Assembly (NCBI RefSeq): GCF_000968685.2
Contig: NZ_LAKD02000028.1
Location: forward strand, 1-41,681
Origin: Streptomyces antioxidans
GTDB taxonomy: Bacteria > Actinomycetota > Actinomycetes > Streptomycetales > Streptomycetaceae
Reading direction: 5' to 3'
DNA length: 41,681 nucleotides
The notes under the pieces are model-generated. The model had not been told where the DNA came from, ran no database searches, and saw only the letters and a program-made list of their open reading frames with translations. Position numbers and translations under genes: made by a program. Below are positions 35,121-41,681 of the stretch, one piece after another (positions within the stretch are counted from its first letter, which is position 1; each line of letters opens with the position of its first letter).

Positions 35121-36545
35121 GTGGACTTCGCTTTCGGATCGGAGGACGAGCTGTTCCGCGCCGAGGCGCACGACTGGCTGGCCGAGCACTTCACCGGGCC
35201 GTTCGCCGCCCTCAAGCAGCAGACCGGCGGCCACCCCGGCGAGGCGCACGGCGACATGGCCGTCCGCCGCGGCTGGGAACGCGACCTCGGCACGGGCGGC
35301 TGGATCGGCCTGGGCTGGGACCGTACCCACGGGGCGTACGGCAACCGCGCCGCCACGCTGACCCAACAGGTCGTCTGGGCCGAGGAGTACGCCCGCGCCG
35401 GGGCGCCCGGCCGACTGGGCCATATCGGCGAGAACCTCCTCGGGCCCACCCTGCTCGCCCACGGCGACTCCGCCCAGCGCACCCGCTTTCTGCCGCCGAT
35501 CGCCCGTGGCGAGGAGGTGTGGTGCCAGGGCTACAGCGAACCGGACGCCGGTTCGGACCTCGCCGGGCTGCGGACCCGCGCCGTCCACGACCCGGGCGAG
35601 GGCACCTATCGCATCACGGGGCAGAAGATCTGGACCTCCCTCGCCCATGAGGCCGACTGGTGCTTTGTGCTGGCGCGCACCGAAGAGGGCTCACAGCGCC
35701 ATCATGGACTCTCCTTTCTGCTGGTGCCCATGGACCAGCCGGGACGGATCGAGGTGCGGCCGATCCGGCAGCTGACCGGGACCGCGGAGTTCAACGAGGT
35801 GTTCTTCGACGGGGCCGTGGCCCGCGCCGAACACCTCGTCGGCGGCGCGGGCCACGGCTGGCGCGTGGCCATGAGCCTGCTGGCGGTGGAGCGCGGGGTC
35901 TCCACCCTGGTCCAGCAGATCGGCTTCGCCCAGGAGCTGAGCCGGGTGGTGCGGCTGGCGCTGGAGACCGGCGCCGCAGAGGAGCCGGTCCTGCGTGACC
36001 GGCTCATACGGCAGTGGGCCGAGCTCAAGGCCATGCGCTGGAACGCCCTGCGCACCCTGGGCAGCGCACAGCGCCCCGCCCCGAACTCCGCCCGGCCGAC
36101 CCGGGACCCCGCCCCGCGGAAGGCCGCCCCCCATGGCCTCCCCCCGGGGAGCGCGGGCCCCCAGACGCCGCCCGTTTCACCCGGCCCCGTTTCACCCGAC
36201 TCCGGCTCGCCGCCCGACTCCGGCTTGCCCGACTCCGGCCCGTTCCACTCCGGTCCGGGGGATCCCGGGTACTCCGGCCCGCAGGATCCCGGTGCGCCCA
36301 GCGTCGCCAAGCTGCTGTGGGGCGGCTGGCATCAGCGGCTCGGCGAGCTGGCCGTGCAGGTGAGAGGCGCCGCAGCCGCACTCGGCCCGGCGCGCTGGAC
36401 CGCCGGCCGGCCGTACGAACTCGACGCCTTCCAGCGCCTCTTCCTCTTCTCCCGCGCCGACACCATCTACGGCGGCTCGGACGAGATCCAGCGCACCATC
36501 ATCGCCGAGCGCGTACTTCACCTCCCCAAGGAATCACGCCGATGA
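35121..36545 (+). CDS. Acyl-CoA dehydrogenase with a long internal Pro/Ser insertion
   Basis: 474 residues, about 85 longer than the paralogue at 29580-30743. The FAD segments WCQGYSEPDAGSDLAGLRT and GQKIWTSLAHEADW are present. E257 in AVERG is at the isovaleryl-type catalytic position, and the end YGGSDEIQRTIIAERVLHLP is intact. Residues about 318-393 are a Pro/Ser/Gly/Asp-rich low-complexity run placed in the loop between two C-terminal helices where the paralogue has about ten residues; reading frame and fold resume on both sides. It may be a disordered surface loop. GTG 35121 has GGGAGAGG before it; the frame's upstream extension overlaps the SDR gene and is rejected. It is coupled to the next gene by an ATGA overlap. 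Confidence 0.9.
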   Translation: MDFAFGSEDELFRAEAHDWLAEHFTGPFAALKQQTGGHPGEAHGDMAVRRGWERDLGTGGWIGLGWDRTHGAYGNRAATLTQQVVWAEEYARAGAPGRLGHIGENLLGPTLLAHGDSAQRTRFLPPIARGEEVWCQGYSEPDAGSDLAGLRTRAVHDPGEGTYRITGQKIWTSLAHEADWCFVLARTEEGSQRHHGLSFLLVPMDQPGRIEVRPIRQLTGTAEFNEVFFDGAVARAEHLVGGAGHGWRVAMSLLAVERGVSTLVQQIGFAQELSRVVRLALETGAAEEPVLRDRLIRQWAELKAMRWNALRTLGSAQRPAPNSARPTRDPAPRKAAPHGLPPGSAGPQTPPVSPGPVSPDSGSPPDSGLPDSGPFHSGPGDPGYSGPQDPGAPSVAKLLWGGWHQRLGELAVQVRGAAAALGPARWTAGRPYELDAFQRLFLFSRADTIYGGSDEIQRTIIAERVLHLPKESRR

Positions 36546-38008
36546 CAAGGACCTACGCGCACTGGATCGACGGCTCGTGGCGGGCTCCCGGGAACGGGCA
36601 CTACCCCGTCATCAACCCCGCCACCGAGGAAACCGTCGGCCATGCCCCCGAGGCCGATCCGGCCGATGTGGACGCCGCGGTGCGGGCCGCCCGGGCCGCG
36701 TACGACGGCTGGTCGCGCACCGCCCCAAAGGAGCGCGCCGCCGTACTCGACCGGGCCGCCGATCTGCTCGCCGAGCACACCCCGGACCTGGTGCCCCTCG
36801 TCCAGGCGGAGACCGGGGCGACGCTACGCGTCACCTCGTCCCTCCAGGTACCCCCGGCGATCGACCGCTTCCGCCGCTATGCGCGCGGCGCCCTCGAACC
36901 GGACACCGTGCCGTTGGCCCCGCTGCCCCTGGCCGCCACCCCGCTGGCGCCGGGCGGGCTGGTCGGAGCGGCAGCGGTCCGCCGTCCCCTGGGTGTCGTC
37001 TGCTGCATCACCTCCCATAACTTCCCTCTCACGAATCTCGCGGGCAAGGTGGCCCCGGCCCTGGCCATGGGCAATACCGTCGTGGCCAAACCCGCGCCGC
37101 AGGATCCGCTGTGCTGTTTTGAGCTCGGCCCGCTGCTGAAGGAAGCCGGGCTCCCGGACGGTGCCTTCAATGTCGTCACCGGCTCGCGCGCGGCCGTCGG
37201 CCAGGCGCTGGTCGCGCACCCCGGTGTCGACATGGTCAGCTTCACCGGATCCACCGCCGTGGGGAAGAAGATCGCCGAGTCCGCGGGGCGGTCGATGAAG
37301 CGCACCCTGATGGAACTGGGGGGCAAGGGCGCGGCCATCGTCCTGGGGGACGCCGACGAGCGAGTGATCGCGTCGGCGGTCGGGGCGGTCGGTTCGACCT
37401 TCTCCTTTCACAGCGGGCAGATCTGCACGGCGCCGACCCGTGTGCTCGTACATCGATCGCTGTACGAGAAGGTCATTGCCGCACTCACACACTACGCAGA
37501 GTCACTGAAGATCGGGGAGCCTGTGGATAACTCCACGATCGTCGGTCCGTTGATCTCCGCCGCGCAGCGCGATCGCGTGGAGGCGTATGTCTCCGGCGCC
37601 CGTGAGCAGGGCGCCCGGATCGTCGTGGGCGGCGAACGCCCCGCGCTCAAGCCCGGCTTCTACGTGGCCCCCACGCTCATCGCCGACGCCGACCCCGCCA
37701 TGACCGTTGCCCGCGAGGAGCTGTTCGGCCCGGTCGTCGTCGCCCTGCCCTTCGATGACGAGGACGAGGCGGTGCGGATCGCCGACGCCACCCCCTACGG
37801 CCTCCACGACTACGTCTTCAGCGTCGACGCGGGCCGCGCCTGGACCCTCGCCGCCCGTCTGCGCAGCGGAAACGTCGGCATCAACACCGCCCAGCGGCAC
37901 CCCGAGACACCGTTCGGCGGCTTCAAGGAAAGCGGAGTCGGCCGCGACGGCGGCTCGTTCGGCCTGCACGCGTACAGCGAACTCCAGTCGCTGGTCTGGG
38001 TCGCCTGA
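36542..38008 (+). CDS. Aldehyde dehydrogenase (NAD(P)+-dependent)
   Basis: 488 residues, a typical ALDH-superfamily enzyme that oxidises an aldehyde to the acid. The cofactor segment is SHNFPLTNLAGKVAPALAMG, the general base is E258 (LMELGGKGA), and the nucleophile is C295 (SGQICTAPTRV). The C-terminal ETPFGGFKESGVGRDGG strand is complete. It starts at the ATG that overlaps the stop of the acyl-CoA dehydrogenase gene (ATGA), with AAGGAA just before, so translational coupling is likely. With the alcohol dehydrogenase that follows, it would turn an alcohol into an acid that the ligase at 27886-29430 could activate. A DnaA-box word at 37521-37531 lies inside the gene. Confidence 0.94.
   Translation: MTRTYAHWIDGSWRAPGNGHYPVINPATEETVGHAPEADPADVDAAVRAARAAYDGWSRTAPKERAAVLDRAADLLAEHTPDLVPLVQAETGATLRVTSSLQVPPAIDRFRRYARGALEPDTVPLAPLPLAATPLAPGGLVGAAAVRRPLGVVCCITSHNFPLTNLAGKVAPALAMGNTVVAKPAPQDPLCCFELGPLLKEAGLPDGAFNVVTGSRAAVGQALVAHPGVDMVSFTGSTAVGKKIAESAGRSMKRTLMELGGKGAAIVLGDADERVIASAVGAVGSTFSFHSGQICTAPTRVLVHRSLYEKVIAALTHYAESLKIGEPVDNSTIVGPLISAAQRDRVEAYVSGAREQGARIVVGGERPALKPGFYVAPTLIADADPAMTVAREELFGPVVVALPFDDEDEAVRIADATPYGLHDYVFSVDAGRAWTLAARLRSGNVGINTAQRHPETPFGGFKESGVGRDGGSFGLHAYSELQSLVWVA
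37521..37531 (-). promoter_or_regulatory. DnaA-box word inside the aldehyde dehydrogenase gene
   Basis: The minus strand reads GTTATCCACAG, identical over 11 bases to the site before guaB (9901-9911). It lies in coding sequence, so chance is a fair explanation, but the word is rare for this base composition. Confidence 0.35.
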
Positions 38009-38029
38009 GGCACCGGAAGGGTGATGAGG

Positions 38030-39079
38030 ATGAGAGGCGTCATCTTCGACGGCACCTCACCGCGCGTGGTCGAGGACTTGGAGGTGCGCGACACCGGCCC
38101 CGGCGAGGTGCTGGTGCGCATCGCCGCCGCCGGGCTGTGCCACAGCGACCTCTCGGTCGTCGACGGCACCATCCCCTTCCCCCTCCCCGTGGTCCTCGGC
38201 CACGAGGGCGCGGGCGTGGTCGAGGAGGTCGGACCGGGCGTCACCCATGTCGCACCCGGTGACCATGTGGCGCTCTCCACCCTCGCCAACTGCGGGACCT
38301 GCGCCGACTGCGCCCGGGGCCGCCCCACCATGTGCCGTGCGGCGATCGGCAGGCCGACCCGGCCGTTCCGCCGCGGCGACGAGCGGCTGTACAACTTCGC
38401 CTCGAACTCCGCCTTCGCCGAGCGCACCCTCGTCACCGCCGTCCAGGTGGTGCCGATTCCCGGGGACATTCCGCTCGTTCCCGCCGCCCTCATCGGCTGT
38501 GCCGTCCTCACCGGCGTCGGCGCCGTGCTCAACCGCGCCAAGGTGGACCGCGGAGAGTCGGTCGTCGTCATCGGCAGCGGCGGCATCGGGCTCAATGTGC
38601 TGCAAGGGGCCCGGATCGCCGGGGCGTCCCCCATCGTCGCCGTGGACACCAACCCCGCCAAGGAGCCGCTGGCGCGGCGCTTCGGCGCCACCCACTTCGT
38701 CCCCTCCGCCGACGCCGTACGGGAGATCCTGCCGACCGGCGCGGATCACGCCTTCGAATGCGTCGGCTCGACCCGGCTCATCCGCCAGGCCGTCGAACTC
38801 CTCGACCGGCACGGCCAGGCGGTGCTGCTCGGCGTGGTGCCCGCCGACGCCGAGGCGGCCTTCCGCGTCTCCTCGATGTTCCTGGACAAGTCCATCCTTG
38901 GTTGCCGCTACGGCTCCTCACGGCCACAGGCCGACATCGCGCTGTACGCCGATCTCTACCGGCAGGGACGGCTGCTGCTGGACGAACTCGTCAGCAGGAC
39001 CTACCCGTTGGAGGACTTCGCCAAGGCCGCCGACGACGTCCACCACGGCCGGGTGGCGCGGGCCGTGCTCACCTTCTGA
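38030..39079 (+). CDS. Zinc-dependent alcohol dehydrogenase
   Basis: 349 residues, a medium-chain dehydrogenase. Catalytic zinc ligands are C37 (GLCHSD) and H58-E59 (GHEGAG). The structural zinc site has all four Cys (CGTCADCARGRPTMC). The NAD-binding motif is GSGGIGLNVL, with Asp after strand 2 (AVDTNP) favouring NAD+. It oxidises a primary or secondary alcohol reversibly. The sequence style is that of class III-like actinobacterial enzymes in lipid and steroid routes. It is the last gene of the SDR-dehydrogenase-ALDH-ADH operon, 21 bases after the ALDH stop. Three starts are close together (38021, 38024, 38030); ATG 38030 is nine bases from GGAAGG and fits best. Confidence 0.92.
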   Translation: MRGVIFDGTSPRVVEDLEVRDTGPGEVLVRIAAAGLCHSDLSVVDGTIPFPLPVVLGHEGAGVVEEVGPGVTHVAPGDHVALSTLANCGTCADCARGRPTMCRAAIGRPTRPFRRGDERLYNFASNSAFAERTLVTAVQVVPIPGDIPLVPAALIGCAVLTGVGAVLNRAKVDRGESVVVIGSGGIGLNVLQGARIAGASPIVAVDTNPAKEPLARRFGATHFVPSADAVREILPTGADHAFECVGSTRLIRQAVELLDRHGQAVLLGVVPADAEAAFRVSSMFLDKSILGCRYGSSRPQADIALYADLYRQGRLLLDELVSRTYPLEDFAKAADDVHHGRVARAVLTF

Positions 39080-39106
39080 ACGCTGCCGTAAGGGGCTGAG
39101 CGGCCT

Positions 39107-40186
39107 TCACGTACGGGCCTCGGCGCCGGGAGCCGTACCGGCCTCGGCGCCCGCGCGGAACGTGCGGCGGTAGGCGGTGGGGGCGACGCCCACAGCCGCC
39201 TGGAAGTGCTGGCGCAGGGACGCGGGGGAGCCGAAACCGGCCTCGCGCGTCACCTGGTCCACCGACAGATCGGTGCCCTCCAGGAGGTGGCGGGCCCGCT
39301 CGACCCGCTGCTGGGTCAGCCACTGGCCCGGGCTGACGCCGACCTCCTCGCGGAAGCGGCGGGTGAACGTCCGTACGCTCATCGACTCCTGGGCGGCCAG
39401 CTCCCGCAGCGAGATGGGCCGGTCCAGTCGGCCGAGGGCCCAGGCGCGGGCCGCCGTCGTGGTGGCCTGCTGGGGCTCGGGTACCGGGCGCGGGATGTAC
39501 TGGGCCTGGCCGCCGTCGCGATGGGGCGGCACCAGGCTGCGCCGGGCCACGTCGTTGGCGACGGCCGCGCCGTGGTCGCGCCGCACCAGATGCAGACACA
39601 GGTCGATCCCCGAGGCGACACCGGCCGAGGTGAGCACATCGCCGTCGTCCACGAACAGCACGTTCGGGTCGACCCTGACGGTCGGGAAGAGGCGCTGGAA
39701 TTGATCGACGCTGGACCAATGGGTGGTGGCCGGGCGCCCGTCGAGAAGCCCCGCGGCGGCGAGCACGAACGAGCCGGTGCAGATGGACACCCAGCGCACA
39801 CCCGGCCGGGCATGGGCGAGCGCGGCGCCGAGCGGCTCGGTCATCCGGCCCTCCTGGCGGACCGGGCCGAGTTCGTACGAGGCGGGCACCACGATGGTGT
39901 CGGCCTCGGCGAGGGCTTCGGGGCCCGCCTCCACGGCGATCGGGAAGTCGGCATCCGTGGGCACCAGACCGGGCTCGGGGGTGCAGGTGACCACCTCGTA
40001 CAGCCGCCGGCGGCCGGCGGAGCGGGCCTTGCCAAAGATCCGGTACGGAATGCCCAGCTCGAAGGGGATCACGCCGGGGAGGGCGAGGACGACGACGCGA
40101 TGGCGCTCGTCGGTGGTCCCGGGCGGGGACGGGGATGGGGATAGGGCTGGGGGCTGCGGCTGGGGCTGGGGCTTGGGTGGGGACAC
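39107..40186 (-). CDS. GlxA family transcriptional regulator (DJ-1/PfpI plus AraC HTH)
   Basis: 359 residues. A Pro-rich head of about 30 precedes a DJ-1/PfpI domain (about 35-205) with the nucleophile-elbow motif SICTGSFVLAAAGLLDG. Then comes an AraC-type double helix-turn-helix (about 250-345) with SVRTFTRRFREEVGVSPGQW and LRQHFQAAVGVAPTAYRR. Proteins of this type sense small nitrogen or quaternary-amine compounds; the effector here is unknown. The start is taken as GTG 40186, with GGGAGG six bases before; the open frame reaches 40369 but would overlap the divergent MFS gene. It probably controls that transporter. It converges on the alcohol dehydrogenase gene with only 27 bases between and no clear terminator. 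Confidence 0.88.
   Translation of the reverse strand: MSPPKPQPQPQPPALSPSPSPPGTTDERHRVVVLALPGVIPFELGIPYRIFGKARSAGRRRLYEVVTCTPEPGLVPTDADFPIAVEAGPEALAEADTIVVPASYELGPVRQEGRMTEPLGAALAHARPGVRWVSICTGSFVLAAAGLLDGRPATTHWSSVDQFQRLFPTVRVDPNVLFVDDGDVLTSAGVASGIDLCLHLVRRDHGAAVANDVARRSLVPPHRDGGQAQYIPRPVPEPQQATTTAARAWALGRLDRPISLRELAAQESMSVRTFTRRFREEVGVSPGQWLTQQRVERARHLLEGTDLSVDQVTREAGFGSPASLRQHFQAAVGVAPTAYRRTFRAGAEAGTAPGAEART
40124..40182 (+). repeat. G-rich hexamer-like repeats, G-quadruplex-prone
   Basis: Eight or more runs of three to five G separated by one to four bases (GGGGAC, GGGGAT, GGGGCT units) on the plus strand. They encode the Pro/Gln/Ser-rich head of the GlxA-type regulator on the other strand. 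The tract is at the 5' end of that gene, on its template strand. Confidence 0.75.
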
Positions 40187-40296
40187 TTCCGGCCTCCCGT
40201 CGTTCGGATACGGCCCGGAGGGGCATGGCCCGATCCTAGCGAATGCTGTCCCTCGGGCCACTCGTCCATGCCGACCCGCTCCCCGATGCTGGTCCG

Positions 40297-41652
40297 GTGA
40301 CGCAGACGACCGAGCTCTCCGAAGCCCCCGAACAGGACGAACACCCGGAACAGCCCGTCCGGCCCGCACGGCGGACCCTCCTACGCCTACCGCACCGCGC
40401 CTGGTCGGTCGCCGCCATCGCCTTTGTGACGATCATCGGCGCGGCCGGATTCGCCTCCCTGCCCGGGCTGCTCATCGATCCGCTCCACCAGGAGTTCGGC
40501 TGGTCGCGCGGCACGATCGGGTTCGCGGTCTCCGTCAACCTCGCCCTCTATGGGCTCACCGCTCCCTTCGCCGCCGCCCTGATGGACCGCTTCGGCATCC
40601 GCAAGGTCATCGCGGTGGCGCTCGTCGTCATCGCGGCCGGTGGCGGCCTTACGGTCTTCATGAGCGAGCCCTGGCAGCTCATCCTGTGCTGGGGGGTGCT
40701 GATCGGCCTCGGCAGCGGCTCCATGGCACTGGCCTTCGCCGCGACCGTGACCAACCGGTGGTTCGAGGCCCGGCGCGGGCTGGTCACCGGCATCCTTACG
40801 GCGGGCGGGGCCTCCGGGCAGCTGATCTTCCTCCCGCTGCTCTCCTGGATCGTCGAACGGCACGCATGGCGGCCCGCCGCGATCACCGTCTCGGTCGCCG
40901 CGCTGGCGATCGTCCCCCTCGTCTGGCTGCTGCTGCGCGACTACCCCTCGGACGTGGCCCTCGCCCCGTACGGCGCCGACGGGCCGCCCGCCCCACGGCC
41001 CGCACCCCGGCGCGGCGCGGCCCGGCGGGCCGTCAAGGCTCTCGCCTCGGCCTCGCGCACCGGCTCCTTCTGGCTGCTCGCGGGCGCCTTCGCGATCTGC
41101 GGCGCCTCCACGAACGGTCTCGTCAAGACCCACTTCGTGCCCGCCGCTCACGACCACGGCATGCCGGTGACGGCCGCCGCGAGCCTGCTCGCCGTCATCG
41201 GGGTCTTCGACATCGTGGGGACGGTGGCCTCCGGCTGGTTCACCGACCGCTTTGACGCGCGACGGCTGCTGGCCGCGTACTACGCGCTGCGCGGGCTCTC
41301 CCTGATGTTCCTGCCGATCCTGCTGGACGACGTGGTCCATCCGCCGATGCTGTTCTTCATCGTCTTCTACGGTCTCGACTGGGTCGCCACCGTGCCGCCG
41401 ACGATGGCGCTGTGCCGCGAGCACTACGGGGAGGACAGCGCGATCGTCTTCGGCTGGGTGCTCGCCGCCCACCAGGTGGGGGCCGGGGTCGTGGCCTTCG
41501 TCGGCGGCGCGGCGCGGGACGCCTTCGGCTCGTACGACCTGGTCTGGTACGGCGCGGGGGCGTTGTGCGCGATCGCCGCGCTGATGTCGCTGGTCGTCCA
41601 GCGTGTCCCGGGTGCGAAGTCCGTGTCGGCGTCGGGCTCGGCGTCGGCCTAG
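40297..41652 (+). CDS. MFS transporter
   Basis: 451 residues with about 12 predicted membrane spans in two halves. The cytoplasmic loop after span 2 has the MFS signature as MDRFGIRKV, repeated weakly in the second half as TDRFDARRL, with a basic central loop (PRRGAARRAVK). It resembles the oxalate/formate-antiporter and monocarboxylate-type branch, so an organic acid or a drug-like anion is a plausible cargo; this is inference. The start is uncertain: GTG 40297 leads into a short acidic head, and an in-frame ATG at 40243 is possible. It is divergent from the GlxA-type regulator about 110 bases away, which likely controls it. Confidence 0.87.
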   Translation: MTQTTELSEAPEQDEHPEQPVRPARRTLLRLPHRAWSVAAIAFVTIIGAAGFASLPGLLIDPLHQEFGWSRGTIGFAVSVNLALYGLTAPFAAALMDRFGIRKVIAVALVVIAAGGGLTVFMSEPWQLILCWGVLIGLGSGSMALAFAATVTNRWFEARRGLVTGILTAGGASGQLIFLPLLSWIVERHAWRPAAITVSVAALAIVPLVWLLLRDYPSDVALAPYGADGPPAPRPAPRRGAARRAVKALASASRTGSFWLLAGAFAICGASTNGLVKTHFVPAAHDHGMPVTAAASLLAVIGVFDIVGTVASGWFTDRFDARRLLAAYYALRGLSLMFLPILLDDVVHPPMLFFIVFYGLDWVATVPPTMALCREHYGEDSAIVFGWVLAAHQVGAGVVAFVGGAARDAFGSYDLVWYGAGALCAIAALMSLVVQRVPGAKSVSASGSASA

Positions 41653-41681
41653 TGAGCTGGTCCGGAGATGCGTGAGCAGTA

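Overview
The window reads as chromosome from a Streptomyces species or a close relative. Base composition is very GC-rich (I estimate about 72%), GTG starts are common, and it carries the developmental genes whiD and bldM next to groES-groEL1, an ECF sigma factor and two guaB-type genes. I see no tRNA, rRNA, CRISPR array, insertion sequence or phage gene.

Left part (1-12.8 kb), conserved core: a THUMP-like methyltransferase and a divergent lipoprotein polysaccharide deacetylase; groES-groEL1 behind two CIRCE (HrcA) operators; an SDR and a MOSC protein on the minus strand with a divergent LysR regulator; whiD and bldM, divergent, with a sigma-BldN-type promoter before bldM; an ECF sigma factor matching ShbA; guaB (IMP dehydrogenase) with a sigma-R-like promoter and a DnaA box upstream; and guaB3, which has His where IMP dehydrogenase has its catalytic Cys. 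The order groES-groEL-whiB type-sigma-guaB-guaB3 is an old actinobacterial arrangement.

Middle part (12.8-27.9 kb), envelope and signalling: two paralogous small membrane proteins; an MreB-like protein with an internal insertion; a membrane-anchored DUF6049-type protein; a nucleotide-sugar dehydrogenase that has lost its catalytic Cys; glpD; a lipoprotein serine hydrolase; then a tandem of a Ser/Thr kinase and a very long pseudokinase whose outer domains look alike.

Right part (27.9-41.7 kb), accessory catabolism: an acyl-CoA ligase faces a pair of acyl-CoA dehydrogenases across a divergent promoter. Further on, a cyclase-family hydrolase faces an SDR-acyl-CoA dehydrogenase-aldehyde dehydrogenase-alcohol dehydrogenase operon across a second one. 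Both divergent promoters carry the same palindrome (three copies in all), so I infer one regulon, with the regulator outside the window. The enzymes fit alcohol to aldehyde to acid to acyl-CoA, then desaturation. There is no hydratase or thiolase, and the substrate cannot be named. A stand-alone HATPase gene lies between the two blocks. A GlxA-type regulator and a divergent MFS transporter close the window.

The best candidates for something undescribed are the three-operator acyl-CoA regulon, the kinase/pseudokinase receptor-like pair, and three enzymes or filament proteins with altered cores (nucleotide-sugar dehydrogenase, GuaB3, MreB-like).
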